Source: Acidobacteriota bacterium
Lineage (GTDB): Bacteria; Acidobacteriota; Terriglobia; Bryobacterales; UBA6623
Length of the DNA stretch: 64,000 nucleotides
Assembly: GCA_016125275.1 (NCBI GenBank)
Contig: WGMB01000007.1
Span: forward strand, 248,001-312,000
Direction of reading: 5' to 3'
Positions 8,792 through 17,333 of the stretch are shown piece by piece; within the stretch, counting starts at the first letter, position 1, and the number at the start of each line of letters is the position of its first letter. The notes below the pieces were generated by a model that saw only the letters and a list, made by a program, of their open reading frames with translations, was not told where the DNA came from and did no database searches. The position numbers and the translations under genes are program-made.

Positions 8792-9616
8792 CTACTCCGG
8801 CAACTCCGCGGGTCCGTCCAGCCGCTGCTCGAGGTCCGGGCCCAGCGCCCCCACCCAGTCGCCGTAGACAGGGTTCGGCAGCACGAACCACTCCGAGCCC
8901 CACTTGTCGGCGAGCTCGGCCACCCGAGCGTTACGCGCCTCCAGGTCCCCTGCCTCGGCCTCGAACACGCCGTCGAAGTCCGCCAGGTTGTCGCCCACCA
9001 AGGCCAGCACGGACCACTTTTCAGCGACGACGGCGCGCCGCTCGATCTTCGACGACGTATCGGTGCGCAGCAGCAGCCGTTCCGGCTCGTCGTGTTGCAG
9101 CGCGCCGAGTCGTACCAGCGCCTTCACCGTCTGCTCGCGCGCGGATTCCTTGCGGTTGGAGACGAACACGGGCGTGACCCCGGCCTGCTCCAGAGCCCGC
9201 AGGAAGGCCAGCGCTCCGGGCACGGCTTCCACCTGCCCCTCGCCGGCCTGCCAGCGCTCCCATTGCCCCCAGCCACCGCTGGAGTAGGTGGCGCTCTGCC
9301 GGTGCAGCCAAGTCTGGAAGCCGGAGTTGTCGATCACCGTCTCGTCGAGATCCAGGATCACCGCGGGAGGTTTGGACAGCCGGACCCGCGAGAACCGCTC
9401 CAGGATGACGCGCTCAGCGTCTTGGTAAACCTGCCGGCACAGCGCCTGGTACTCGGCGGAGCGCTGAATCCACAAGTTCGCGTAGAGCGCCGTGGCCTGG
9501 GGGTTCGCAACGACCGCGGGGGGCGGCGGCGGAGGAGGCGGCGCGACGGCGACCTGCTTTTGCGAGCAAGCCGCCGTCCACAGCAGCAGGAGGCACAGGC
9601 CGTAGCGGCGTCTCAT
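8792..9616 (-). CDS. HAD acid phosphatase, lipoprotein e(P4)-like
   Basis: A 274-residue lipoprotein: the signal (MRRRYGLCLLLLWTAACSQ) ends in an AAC lipobox and is followed by an eight-proline linker. HAD motif I is VILDLDETVIDNS, motif II lies in VFVSNRKESAREQT, and motif IV is ALVGDNLADFDGVF. This arrangement matches class C acid phosphatases/5'-nucleotidases of the e(P4) family, which release phosphate from nucleotides at the cell surface. The ATG is preceded, after 6 bases, by a TATCTT hexamer on the minus strand (complement 9623-9628), suggesting a leaderless mRNA. Confidence 0.88.
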   Translation of the reverse strand: MRRRYGLCLLLLWTAACSQKQVAVAPPPPPPPPAVVANPQATALYANLWIQRSAEYQALCRQVYQDAERVILERFSRVRLSKPPAVILDLDETVIDNSGFQTWLHRQSATYSSGGWGQWERWQAGEGQVEAVPGALAFLRALEQAGVTPVFVSNRKESAREQTVKALVRLGALQHDEPERLLLRTDTSSKIERRAVVAEKWSVLALVGDNLADFDGVFEAEAGDLEARNARVAELADKWGSEWFVLPNPVYGDWVGALGPDLEQRLDGPAELPE

Positions 9617-9622
9617 GCGGCC

Positions 9623-9628
9623 AAGATA
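9623..9628 (-). promoter_or_regulatory. -10-like hexamer of the acid phosphatase gene
   Basis: TATCTT on the minus strand ends exactly 6 bases before the ATG at 9616, so the start of transcription should fall at or next to the start codon. Confidence 0.5.
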
Positions 9629-9634
9629 GCGCAG

Positions 9635-11218
9635 CTACCGCGCCGTCGTTTGGTCCTGCGCGATCGGTGTCGGAGCGTCCACGGCCTCGAACAGCTCCTG
9701 GAATCGCCTTTCTTCGGCCGTGGCGCCGTCCAGAGCCGCGGCGTGAGCGGGCTTGATGTTTTGGAACAGCGCTTCGACCGTCACGGTCCAAGGCCCCGCG
9801 GCCGGATCGACCGTGGCGACGTAGGTCACCTTGTCGGCGCCCGGGCGAAAGTCGGGGTCGTCGCCCACGCCCACCGGGGCCAGCGACAGAGACTCCAGGC
9901 CCTGCGGCCTTCCCGCGCCGTCGCGGAAGCCCAGCGGAAGCAGGCGATTGTCCTTGGCGAAGCCGCCGGCCCGCAGCAGCGAATGAGTCGCCGACCCGCC
10001 GGGGCTCGCCAACTCCGCCTCATAGATGGCCGTTTGCCGACCGTCGTCGATCCGGTCGTGATGCGGCTCCGGGCCGGTGGCGCCGCGCCGGCTCAGGATC
10101 TCGCCGGTAGAGGGGTCCCAGGCGCCGGACTCGAACACCGTGCGGCCCTTCGCGTCGTGCACCCGCAGGTGCAGCCAGAGACGCCGCGAGGGGAAGCCCG
10201 TCGGCAGCTTGTGGCCGGCCGAGCTCGCCAGTCGGACCCGGGCCGTCAGCCTGTCGCCGTCGCGCGTCGCCTCCACGCGCACCGTCAGCGCGCGTTCGAG
10301 CATGGCCTGGGCGCGCCGTGCGGACTGCTGGTAGGCTTCGGCGCGGGTCGGTTCGGCCGCCGCCATCAGCTTCAGCCCTTGCACGTTGGCGCCGCCGAAG
10401 TCGTGCAGGCCGAACGGGGTCCGTGGCCGCGTCGGTCCAAAAAAGCCCCCGTGCGGCGTCCGGGCGATGTACATCGGCGCAGGCTTGCCGTCCGGGCCTT
10501 CCAGCGGCGCCAAGTGGCAGCTCTGGCAGCTCTTGCCGCTGCGCGGGTAGGAGGAGTCCAGCCATTCCAGATAGGTGGCCTGCTCCAAGAACCGCCCGGT
10601 CGTCGTGCCGTCGGCCGAGAGCGTCGGCGTGATCACCGTATGGCAGGTCCCGCAAAGGGCCGAGTCCAGAATGTGCTGGGAGAAGGTCGGCGTTCGTCCC
10701 GTATGCATGCGCATCGGCATGGGGAAGGGGTTGGCGTGTGGGCCATAGATCCGCCCTTGCTCATTGATGGTGAAGCCCGCCGTGAACGACGCCGCTGTTC
10801 CGAGATTGTCCGCAGCGATCTGGTGGCAGACCGTGCAACTGACGCCCTCCGCCCCGGCCTGGTCGACCGCGTCGAAACGCGCAACGGCGCCTTCCATCCG
10901 CCGCTCGTATTGCTGCATCGGAGCGTGGCAGCTCAGGCAGGCGTTTTCGATGGTTGCGGCTGCGGCCGGCGTCGCCCGCGTCTCATAGCGAACCTTCGCC
11001 TGCCAGTAAGGGTCTCGAACCGAAGCGCCCATCATCGAGGCCGACCACAGATCGTAAGGTCCTACCGAGGCGTTCGAGCCGCCGGGCGTGCGGCCCGGAG
11101 GATACAGGTCCGCATGGCAACTCGAGCAGACCTCCGCGGAAACGAATCGAGGGGAGGGCCAATCTTGCGCGACCGCCGCGGCCGCGAACAGGACGGCCAT
11201 AAACAGCGCCCGTCGCAT
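9635..11218 (-). CDS. Periplasmic pentahaem cytochrome c family protein
   Basis: A 527-residue protein with a signal peptide (MRRALFMAVLFAAAAVAQ) and five CxxCH haem-attachment motifs: CSSCH at 31, CLSCH at 94, CTVCH at 128, CGTCH at 189 and CQSCH at 231. The C-terminal half has no haem motif and looks like a beta-sandwich domain (AGHKLPTGFPSRRLWLHLRVHD.. GRTVFESG) often attached to multihaem cytochromes in soil bacteria. It should act in periplasmic electron transfer; no reductase or quinone-oxidising partner is adjacent. AGGAGG 6 bases before the ATG gives a strong ribosome binding site. Confidence 0.88.
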   Translation of the reverse strand: MRRALFMAVLFAAAAVAQDWPSPRFVSAEVCSSCHADLYPPGRTPGGSNASVGPYDLWSASMMGASVRDPYWQAKVRYETRATPAAAATIENACLSCHAPMQQYERRMEGAVARFDAVDQAGAEGVSCTVCHQIAADNLGTAASFTAGFTINEQGRIYGPHANPFPMPMRMHTGRTPTFSQHILDSALCGTCHTVITPTLSADGTTTGRFLEQATYLEWLDSSYPRSGKSCQSCHLAPLEGPDGKPAPMYIARTPHGGFFGPTRPRTPFGLHDFGGANVQGLKLMAAAEPTRAEAYQQSARRAQAMLERALTVRVEATRDGDRLTARVRLASSAGHKLPTGFPSRRLWLHLRVHDAKGRTVFESGAWDPSTGEILSRRGATGPEPHHDRIDDGRQTAIYEAELASPGGSATHSLLRAGGFAKDNRLLPLGFRDGAGRPQGLESLSLAPVGVGDDPDFRPGADKVTYVATVDPAAGPWTVTVEALFQNIKPAHAAALDGATAEERRFQELFEAVDAPTPIAQDQTTAR

Positions 11219-11267
11219 CGCCGGCCTCCTGTTCTTTCGATGCCCTTTCCTTTCCCGTCGATGCGGC

Positions 11268-11273
11268 TAAAAT
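11268..11273 (+). promoter_or_regulatory. -10-like hexamer, short-leader start
   Basis: TAAAAT lies 8 bases before the ATG at 11282, with no Shine-Dalgarno sequence between. Confidence 0.5.
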
Positions 11274-11281
11274 CGAGAGCC

Positions 11282-12634
11282 ATGCAGGGTTCCTTCTCCC
11301 CCTCTCGCCGCCGGTTCTTGCAGACCCTGGCCGCCGGCGCCCTGGCGGCGCCCGCCGCCGCGCAGATTCCGGGCGAACGGCCCCGCCGCGACCCGGGAGT
11401 CGAAGTCCTCAACCCCCTGGCGCGCGTGCCCGTGTCGATCATCATCGACGACTCCACCTGCCTGGTGAACCTGAACCACTTCTCGATCCCGCAGTTCCGC
11501 CGCGCGTGGGACTACAAGAGCTATGAGCAGGACTGGCGCAGCACGCCGCGGGAGATTCCGGACTCGTTCGTGCGGAAGTTCGGCGAGTGGGCCGCCGAGA
11601 ACGGCGTGAAGGGCAAGTACTCGATCGTGCCCTATCCGGCCTGCGTCGGGCGGCTCGATATCGAGGTCCCCGGCTGGACCCGGCAAGAGCTCGACGCCTC
11701 CATCGGCCTCGTCCGCGACCTGATGACCCCGAACTGGGACATACACCCCGAGATGATCACGCACACCCGTGTGATCGACCTGAAGACGGGCCATCCCATC
11801 CCCGAGTGCAACCTGCAGACGATGGAGAACTGGCGCTGGAGCGACAATCGCTCGGTGGACGAGCTGGCCTCCTACATGAGCTACGCCCTCCGCATCCTGC
11901 ACAACATCGACCTGCCGTGCGAGGGCGTCACGACGCCGGGCGGGTTTGGGACGCGCGCTTTGCCGCAGCTCTCCCAAGCCACCTTGGAGGCTTGCCGCGA
12001 CGTCTACCGGGCCGAGATTCCGCACTACTTCCGCCACTTGTTCGACAAGGGCGAAGAGAGCGTGGCGCCGCGCGTGGAGTACGCCGCGGGGCTCGACACC
12101 GACGACCCGCGCTGCGCCGTTTCCATCATCGGCTGCACCGGCGATTGGACCGGCGGCTGGGACGCCTCCACCGAGGGCGAGCTCGACCGCTTCATCACGC
12201 CGGATCTATCCGCCGGCCGCCTGGTGGACGTGATCGAGCGCGGCGAGCCGGCCTGCATCGTCTGCCACTGGACGGGCGTCTACTGGAACGGCCGGGAAGT
12301 GGGCTTCAAGATCTTCCAGGAGGTCGTGCGGCGCCTGCACGCCCGCTACGACCACCTGACGTGGATGAAGCTCGGCGAGATCTCCCGCTATTGGGCCGCC
12401 AAGGAGCTTACCGCCGTGGAGAAGACCGCGGCGGGCGCGACGTTCCGGGCGCCGTTCGCCGCTCCCGCCTTCACCGTGGCGATCGAGGGGCCAGGAGAGC
12501 CGCGCTTTCAGGGCAAGCCGCTCCAGCGCGTGGGTTCGGCCAAGCAGCTCCGCGCCGGGACGTTCGCCGAAGACGGCGCCCGGCGCATCGTTTGCTTCGA
12601 CTTGCCGAAAGGCCGGTCGGAGCTCAGCGTGTAG
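11282..12634 (+). CDS. Tat-exported protein of unknown function, possibly deacetylase-fold
   Basis: A 450-residue protein starting MQGSFSPSRRRFLQTLAAGAL, a clear twin-arginine signal with SRRRFLQ. I do not recognise a named family. Segments such as VSIIIDDSTCLVN after the leader, GKYSIVPYPACVGRLD, GVTTPGGFGTRALP and YDHLTWMKLGEISRYW near the end resemble the general plan of NodB-like polysaccharide deacetylases (an early Asp pair, a late strand with a hydrophobic core), but the standard zinc HxxxH motif is not evident. It is divergent from the five-haem cytochrome gene across 63 bases. Product name is therefore tentative. Confidence 0.6.
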   Translation: MQGSFSPSRRRFLQTLAAGALAAPAAAQIPGERPRRDPGVEVLNPLARVPVSIIIDDSTCLVNLNHFSIPQFRRAWDYKSYEQDWRSTPREIPDSFVRKFGEWAAENGVKGKYSIVPYPACVGRLDIEVPGWTRQELDASIGLVRDLMTPNWDIHPEMITHTRVIDLKTGHPIPECNLQTMENWRWSDNRSVDELASYMSYALRILHNIDLPCEGVTTPGGFGTRALPQLSQATLEACRDVYRAEIPHYFRHLFDKGEESVAPRVEYAAGLDTDDPRCAVSIIGCTGDWTGGWDASTEGELDRFITPDLSAGRLVDVIERGEPACIVCHWTGVYWNGREVGFKIFQEVVRRLHARYDHLTWMKLGEISRYWAAKELTAVEKTAAGATFRAPFAAPAFTVAIEGPGEPRFQGKPLQRVGSAKQLRAGTFAEDGARRIVCFDLPKGRSELSV

Positions 12635-12646
12635 AAGGCGGCCCCG

Positions 12647-14062
12647 TCAACGGGCGCCGTCGACCACCCGGGCGGCGGTTCCGGCGATGTCGACGCGGCC
12701 CTGGATGCGGTTGTCGATGAGCAGGTTCCCGCCGCCGCCGCGGGCCGCGACCGCCGTCCAGTCGGCCTCGCCGGCGTTTCGTAGCACCGAGTCGGAGACG
12801 CGGATGTCGCGGCTGTCCTCCAGCCGTAGGCCCGGGCCGCGCGCGTCGAGAATCTGCACGCCGTCGATGTTCACGTTCTCACAACGGCGTAGCACGAGGG
12901 CCCCGTCGGCGGCGAGTGAGCCGTTCAGGTGCGCGCCCTGGATGGTGGAGTCGCGCACGTCCTCCAGCAGCACGCCGTTGGCGCTGTCGGCCGGCTGGTA
13001 GTCGGGGTTGCGGTCGAAGACGTTGGGTCCGATGACGAGGTTCGACGAGCCCACCGCCAGCAGGTCGTGGTCGAAGCCCTTCCAGAAGGAGTTGCCCATG
13101 ATCGAGACGCCGCGCACGTGCTCCAGCCGCACGTTCACGAACACGTCGCTGAGCGCGTTGGCCGAGATCGAAAAATAGCCCGCCTTGTGCGGCTGCTTGG
13201 CTTCTCCGAGCATCCAGATGTTGGCCGAGCCGGCGGCGTCGTGGTGGTGCTGCAAGGTGCAGCCCACGATGGCGCCTTCGCGCACCGAGCCCTTGCGGAC
13301 GTCGAGGAAGACGTTGGCGGTGGGCGGGCCCTGGGGGTCCATGTTGGCCTCGATGTCGCAGGTCCCGATCTGCAGGTTGCGCACCTCGGACTCTCGCACC
13401 ACGATGCCGCCGCCCCCGTTGTAGCTGATGTGCGAGTCGGAGACGTTGATCTGGTGCAGATTGAGCTTCTCGAGAAGCAGGCCCACGCCGCGGTTGTCGT
13501 AGAGGTGAACCGTGTCGATGAGGATGTTACGGTTGCGGCCGGTGAGCACGATGCCGTGCCGGGCCCGGCGGACGCCCAGGCGCGACACCGTCGCCTGCAT
13601 CGTGCCGCGAATCTCCAAACCGTCGGCCGAAGCGTGATCGCCGACGATCTCGAATCCGTCGACCAGCGGCGTCCGCTGGCGTTCCCACACGGCCGGCTCC
13701 ACGCTGTTGGGGTCGGCCGTGCCGGCGTGGGTCCCGGTCAGCCGCAGAGCCGGTCCGGGGCCGGCCATCACCAGCGTCGCCGTCCCGTCGCCCTGGATCG
13801 AGAACGGCCCCACGGCGTCGAGATCGATGTCTATGGTGCGGCTGAGGCGATATCGTCCGGCGGGCAGCCGCAGGCCGCCGCGGCCCGCCCGCACGGCCCT
13901 GTCGAAGGCGTCGGCGTCGTCGGTCTCGCCGTCGCCCACCGCGCCGAAGTCGCGGACCGAGCGCAGCTCGCCGTCCTGCGCCTGAACCGGCGAAGGGGTC
14001 GGGAAGCGGCCGCAGCCCGAGGCGGCAATCACCAAGCAGACGGCGAGAACGGGACGAACCAT
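12647..14062 (-). CDS. Secreted parallel beta-helix (pectate lyase-like) lipoprotein
   Basis: A 471-residue protein with a lipoprotein-type signal (MVRPVLAVCLVIAASGCG). Right after it comes VRDFGAVGDGETDDADAFDRAV, the typical opening of pectate-lyase-superfamily right-handed beta-helix proteins, then GGLRLPAGRYRLSRTIDID. The remainder is a series of short beta-helix turns (GNRNILIDTVHLYDNRGVGLL.., VNVSDSHISYNGGGGIVVRES, GVLLEDVRDSTIQGAHLNGS). Such proteins bind or cleave polysaccharides; no catalytic residues can be assigned. It converges with the Tat-exported protein gene, ending 12 bases from its stop. Confidence 0.78.
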   Translation of the reverse strand: MVRPVLAVCLVIAASGCGRFPTPSPVQAQDGELRSVRDFGAVGDGETDDADAFDRAVRAGRGGLRLPAGRYRLSRTIDIDLDAVGPFSIQGDGTATLVMAGPGPALRLTGTHAGTADPNSVEPAVWERQRTPLVDGFEIVGDHASADGLEIRGTMQATVSRLGVRRARHGIVLTGRNRNILIDTVHLYDNRGVGLLLEKLNLHQINVSDSHISYNGGGGIVVRESEVRNLQIGTCDIEANMDPQGPPTANVFLDVRKGSVREGAIVGCTLQHHHDAAGSANIWMLGEAKQPHKAGYFSISANALSDVFVNVRLEHVRGVSIMGNSFWKGFDHDLLAVGSSNLVIGPNVFDRNPDYQPADSANGVLLEDVRDSTIQGAHLNGSLAADGALVLRRCENVNIDGVQILDARGPGLRLEDSRDIRVSDSVLRNAGEADWTAVAARGGGGNLLIDNRIQGRVDIAGTAARVVDGAR

Positions 14063-14122
14063 GGGGGCAGTGTCGCGCACCTGTCGCCCGCGGCGCCAAG
14101 GATCGTGCAGAATGGTAGGCCC

Positions 14123-14965
14123 ATGCGATTTGGCGTCAACACACTGATCTGGTCGGCCACGTTCGATCCGGCCCTGGTTCCCTGGGATGCGCTCGTCGCC
14201 GCCGGAGTCGACGGCATTGAAGCGCCCTGCTTCTCTCCGGCGGATTTTGACCGCGCCGGCTTTGACAAAGCGCTGGAAACCCACCGCTTGTCGGCCACGC
14301 TGGTGTCAGTGAACCCGCCCGGCGCCAACCCGATCAGCGATGATGCCGGCGAGCGCGCGCGGGCGCTGGAGCACTGGCGCGCCGTGATCGCCCTGGCCGG
14401 CGAGGTCGGCGCCGAGAGCCTGGTCGGCCCCACCTATTCGCCGGTCGGCCATCTGCCCGGCCGGCGGCGGACGCAGCAGGAGTGGGCGCGTGCCGTGGAC
14501 TTCCACCAACAACTTGGCCCCGCGCTCGAGGACGCCGGAATCGAGCTCGCCATCGAGCCGCTGAACCGCTTCGAGACGTACTTCCTCAACACCGCCGCCG
14601 ATTCGGTGGCGCTGGCGCAGGCGATCGACCATCCGCGGATCGGCATCCTGCTCGACACCTTCCACGCCAACATCGAAGAGAAGAGCCTGGAGGCCGCTTA
14701 CCGGACCTGCGGCCCGTACCTCAAGCACGTACACACCTGTGAGAACGATCGCGGCATCCCGGGCAGCGGCCACGTGAGCTGGAGCGCCGTGCTGCGGTCG
14801 ATTCGCGAGACCGGCTACGACGGCTGGTTGACGATCGAATCCTTCAACGCCAACCAGCCCGAGATCGCGGCGGCGACCGCCATCTGGAGGGATTTGGCTC
14901 CCTCGACCGACGATATCGCCGTGCGCGGGACGCAGTTTTTGAGGGGACTATGGGCGACGCTGTGA
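14123..14965 (+). CDS. Sugar phosphate isomerase/epimerase, tagatose 3-epimerase-like
   Basis: A 280-residue cytoplasmic TIM-barrel protein without a signal peptide. Diagnostic segments are MRFGVNTLIWSATFDP, LAIEPLNRFETYFLNT (metal-binding Glu), GILLDTFHANIEEKS (metal-binding Asp and His), KHVHTCENDRGIPGSGHVSW and WLTIESFN. This pattern is that of D-tagatose/D-psicose 3-epimerases, which invert C3 of ketohexoses with a Mn2+ or Co2+ ion. The exact sugar cannot be predicted. It is divergent from the beta-helix gene, which may point to carbohydrate use. Confidence 0.87.
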   Translation: MRFGVNTLIWSATFDPALVPWDALVAAGVDGIEAPCFSPADFDRAGFDKALETHRLSATLVSVNPPGANPISDDAGERARALEHWRAVIALAGEVGAESLVGPTYSPVGHLPGRRRTQQEWARAVDFHQQLGPALEDAGIELAIEPLNRFETYFLNTAADSVALAQAIDHPRIGILLDTFHANIEEKSLEAAYRTCGPYLKHVHTCENDRGIPGSGHVSWSAVLRSIRETGYDGWLTIESFNANQPEIAAATAIWRDLAPSTDDIAVRGTQFLRGLWATL

Positions 14966-15010
14966 CGGCCGGCGCCGCGGCCTGATTGGGATTTTGGAGA
15001 CCCGGGCGGC

Positions 15011-15430
15011 CTAGGAGCCGCCGCGGTGCTCTTCTTGCTTGTCGTGCCGAGCCCGCTCGCGCTCCTCGAGAATCCTCGCGTAGCGCAGCCGCTGGTCGGG
15101 CGTCAGCACGCCCATGATCAGCGCCGCCCGCTCGGCCCGAATGGCTTCGAACTCCGGCTCCATGGCGTCGCGGACTTCATGGAAGCGCTCGCCCACCTTG
15201 TCGAGAATCAACAGGATGTCCGACTCCTGATCCTCATCCAGTTGCAGCTCGTTGTCGAGCTCCGTCACCAGATTACGACGGTACTCCTGCGCCGAGAAGG
15301 GCTTGTTGGCCTCCTTGGCCTCCGCCGAATGGGCGGAAACGAACTGGCTCGTGGCGAATCCGAAGGCTGCTCCGCCAAGGAACACGAGCCCCAGATAGAG
15401 GGCCGCGGACCGCTTGGATCGTGCGTTCAT
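15011..15430 (-). CDS. Spy/CpxP-like periplasmic protein, membrane anchored
   Basis: A 139-residue protein with one N-terminal transmembrane segment (AALYLGLVFLGGAAFGFATS) and a charged helical tail. The tail contains ELDNELQLDEDQESDILLILDKV and LTPDQRLRYARILEERE, the helical hairpin with an LTPEQ-like motif seen in Spy/CpxP/ZraP proteins and periplasmic heavy-metal sensors. It is the last gene of the sigma factor operon; its start overlaps the preceding stop (15427-15430). It may be a chaperone or stress-sensing partner of the anti-sigma factor. Confidence 0.7.
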   Translation of the reverse strand: MNARSKRSAALYLGLVFLGGAAFGFATSQFVSAHSAEAKEANKPFSAQEYRRNLVTELDNELQLDEDQESDILLILDKVGERFHEVRDAMEPEFEAIRAERAALIMGVLTPDQRLRYARILEERERARHDKQEEHRGGS

Positions 15431-15780
15431 TGCTGGTGGTGCTTGGCGCTGCCGGCCAGGATCCACATGGCGCCGTCGTGTTCGTCGAGCGAATCGACCG
15501 TCAGCGCCTCGATATAGCTCTTGTCCACCACGGCGGCGTGTTGCGCGGCGTGATTGGGGAACCACAAGGCCGACGACATGATTGCCGCGGCCGCTACTCC
15601 TGCCACGGCGATGCGCGGCGACCAGCGCTCGATCACCGCCAGCCAGTCGGTCGGGCGCGACGCTTCAATGCGGGCCCAGACTCCGGCGAGGAACTCCGGC
15701 GAAGGGTCGAGCTCCTCGGGGAACGCGTCCTGTGCCGCCCGAAACAACTGGTCCAGTTCCTGTTCTCGTTGCTCAGCCAT
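15427..15780 (-). CDS. Putative anti-sigma factor, single membrane segment
   Basis: A 117-residue protein whose N-terminal half is acidic and helical (QELDQLFRAAQDAFPEELDPSPEFLAGVWARIE) and is followed by one membrane segment (IAVAGVAAAAIMSSALWFP) and a short outer tail. No zinc-binding HxxxCxxC motif is present. The anti-sigma call rests on topology and on position: it starts 23 bases after an ECF sigma gene and overlaps the Spy-like gene by four bases. It could also be a small membrane protein of other function. Confidence 0.6.
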   Translation of the reverse strand: MAEQREQELDQLFRAAQDAFPEELDPSPEFLAGVWARIEASRPTDWLAVIERWSPRIAVAGVAAAAIMSSALWFPNHAAQHAAVVDKSYIEALTVDSLDEHDGAMWILAGSAKHHQQ

Positions 15781-15803
15781 CGGTTTCTGCCCCAGTGATG
15801 CTA

Positions 15804-16379
15804 TCAGATTGCCTGCCGCTTCTTGAGTTTGTCGTAAGCCCGCAGAACCCGCTTTCTGGCTCGGAAGAGCCGCACCTTCAGCGCGTTCTCGTTCACCTTG
15901 TAGACTTCCGACAACTCTCGCAGCGACAAACCCTGTACTTCCTTGAGCGTCAGCAAGATGCGGTCTTCTTCGGAGACCTCATCGAGCAACGTGTTCAACA
16001 TCTCGCGGACCTCGATCTGTCCACGCTCGTCGTGATTGCGGCGTCCGCTCTCGGCCGCGTCGGCGGCAATCACCTGCTCCTCGCTCAGGTCCGCCATCCG
16101 TACATCCATCGACCGGCGCCGCTTCCGCAAGTAATCGTAGGCGGCGTTGACGGTCAAACGGTAGAGCCAGGGTTCGAAGACTTCAACCGCGCGCAACTGA
16201 TCGAGAGAGTAGTACAACCGGACGAATACGTCCTGGCTGACATCCTCGACGTCGTCGCTGCGGCCGATGAGGCGGTAGATGGTGCCCAAAATCCGCTTGC
16301 GATAGGCCAGTACGATTCGATTGAAGGCCGCTTCGTCGCCTGACTGCGCCTTCTCGATCGTCTCCGGCTCAACCAGCAT
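15804..16379 (-). CDS. RNA polymerase ECF sigma factor, RpoE-like
   Basis: A 191-residue sigma-70 family protein with only regions 2 and 4. Region 2 is visible as FNRIVLAYRKRILGTIYRLIGRSDDVEDVSQDVFVRLYYSL (the D-V-x-Q-D-V core) and FEPWLYRLTVNAAYDYLRKRRR. Region 4 is EVSEEDRILLTLKEVQGLSLRELSEVYKVNENALKVRLFRARKRV, a helix-turn-helix for -35 recognition. It heads a three-gene operon with a putative anti-sigma factor and a Spy-like protein, which suggests envelope stress control. A GGAACT sequence on the same strand (complement 16466-16471) about 90 bases upstream resembles an ECF -35 and could mean autoregulation, but no matching -10 is clear. Confidence 0.92.
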   Translation of the reverse strand: MLVEPETIEKAQSGDEAAFNRIVLAYRKRILGTIYRLIGRSDDVEDVSQDVFVRLYYSLDQLRAVEVFEPWLYRLTVNAAYDYLRKRRRSMDVRMADLSEEQVIAADAAESGRRNHDERGQIEVREMLNTLLDEVSEEDRILLTLKEVQGLSLRELSEVYKVNENALKVRLFRARKRVLRAYDKLKKRQAI

Positions 16380-16591
16380 TCGGATTCGGGATCGCTTCTA
16401 CAGCCGACCCTCACCCAGCTCTCCACGGGACGAATCTGTGTGTCCAAAGCAAGAGGCGAGGCTGTAGTTCCCCAGGTTACGATATTTTCAGGACGCCGTA
16501 AGCTTTGCGGTATCAACGACATTGAGAATGGGCCGCGAGGGCCGTTTCCGCACCGTACGGAATCGAACCATACCGCGCCGCGCTGACGCCC

Positions 16592-17302
16592 TCAAGGGGC
16601 CGTCGGACGCACTCGCTCGTCGGCCCGCAGCAGCGGCTCCAGAAAGTCCGCCACGTGCCGGGCGACCCGCTCGTTGCCCTCGGCGGTGGGATGTATGCCG
16701 TCTTCTTGGTTGAGCTCCGGCACGGCGGCCACGCCGTCGAGCAGGAAAGGCAACAGCGGCAGATCGTACTCCCGGGCCAGGCGCGGATAGACGGCCTCGA
16801 AGCCGGCGATGTACTCCTGGCCGTAGTTGCGCGGCAGCGTCATCCCGGCCAAGGCGACCTTGGCGCCGGCCTGGCCAAAGCGCTCGATCATCTGCCGCAG
16901 GTTGGCCTCCATGGCCTCCACCGGCAGCCCGCGCAGCCCGTCGTTGGCGCCCAAGGCGATGATCACCCAGGCCGGCTTGTCGGCGAGAGCCATGTCCACA
17001 CGGGCCAGCGCGGCGGCCGTGGTGTCTCCGCTGACGCCTTCGTTGACCACGCGCAGGTCGAAACCGCGGTCGAGCAGCTCTTTCTGCAGGAAGTCCGGGT
17101 AGCTCTTGCCCGGCGGCGCGCCGTAGCCCGCCGTGAGGCTGTCTCCGAAGGCGACCAGCACGGGGCCGTCGAGGGGCTGCGGCGCCGGAGAAGCCGCGGC
17201 TCTCGATTCCGCCGGCTCCGGCGGGGCCGGAGCGGGCTCCGAAGAGGCGCCGCCGCAACCCGCCAGTAGCGCAACAGCAACGATCCAAAGTAGGCCGGCC
17301 AC
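16592..17302 (-). CDS. tesA: SGNH-family arylesterase/lysophospholipase TesA-like, lipoprotein
   Basis: A GDSL/SGNH hydrolase: block I FGDSLTAGYGAPPGKSYP (nucleophile Ser), block II Gly in VVNEGVSGDTTA, block III ALGANDGLRGLP, and block V EDGIHPTAEGN (catalytic Asp and His). The N-terminus is a lipoprotein signal (GLLWIVAVALLAGCGG), followed by a Pro/Glu/Ala-rich linker. Two starts are possible: GTG 17302 (236 residues, 8 bases after a -10-like TAGTAT) or ATG 17335, which overlaps the opposite ybbA start. I prefer GTG because it puts the signal peptide at the very N-terminus. The order tesA divergent from ybbA-ybbP is the same as in E. coli. Confidence 0.88.
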   Translation of the reverse strand: MAGLLWIVAVALLAGCGGASSEPAPAPPEPAESRAAASPAPQPLDGPVLVAFGDSLTAGYGAPPGKSYPDFLQKELLDRGFDLRVVNEGVSGDTTAAALARVDMALADKPAWVIIALGANDGLRGLPVEAMEANLRQMIERFGQAGAKVALAGMTLPRNYGQEYIAGFEAVYPRLAREYDLPLLPFLLDGVAAVPELNQEDGIHPTAEGNERVARHVADFLEPLLRADERVRPTAP

Positions 17303-17310
17303 TGCATGCC

Positions 17311-17316
17311 ATACTA
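17311..17316. promoter_or_regulatory. Shared -10-like element of tesA and ybbA
   Basis: ATACTA on the plus strand reads TAGTAT on the minus strand. TAGTAT ends 8 bases before the GTG start of tesA. On the plus strand, CATACT or TACTAA at the same place lies 16-18 bases before ybbA. One short AT-rich patch in GC-rich surroundings therefore probably serves both directions. Confidence 0.45.
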
Positions 17317-17333
17317 AAAACTCCGCCGCCGAC

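Noticed and set aside
12929-14122. Long plus-strand extension upstream of the tagatose-epimerase-like gene
   Set aside because: It is antisense to the beta-helix gene; family sequence begins at ATG 14123.
16466-16471. GGAACT upstream of the ECF sigma gene as an autoregulated ECF promoter
   Set aside because: The -35-like box is present but no convincing -10 at the right spacing was found, so it is mentioned with the gene and not annotated as a promoter.
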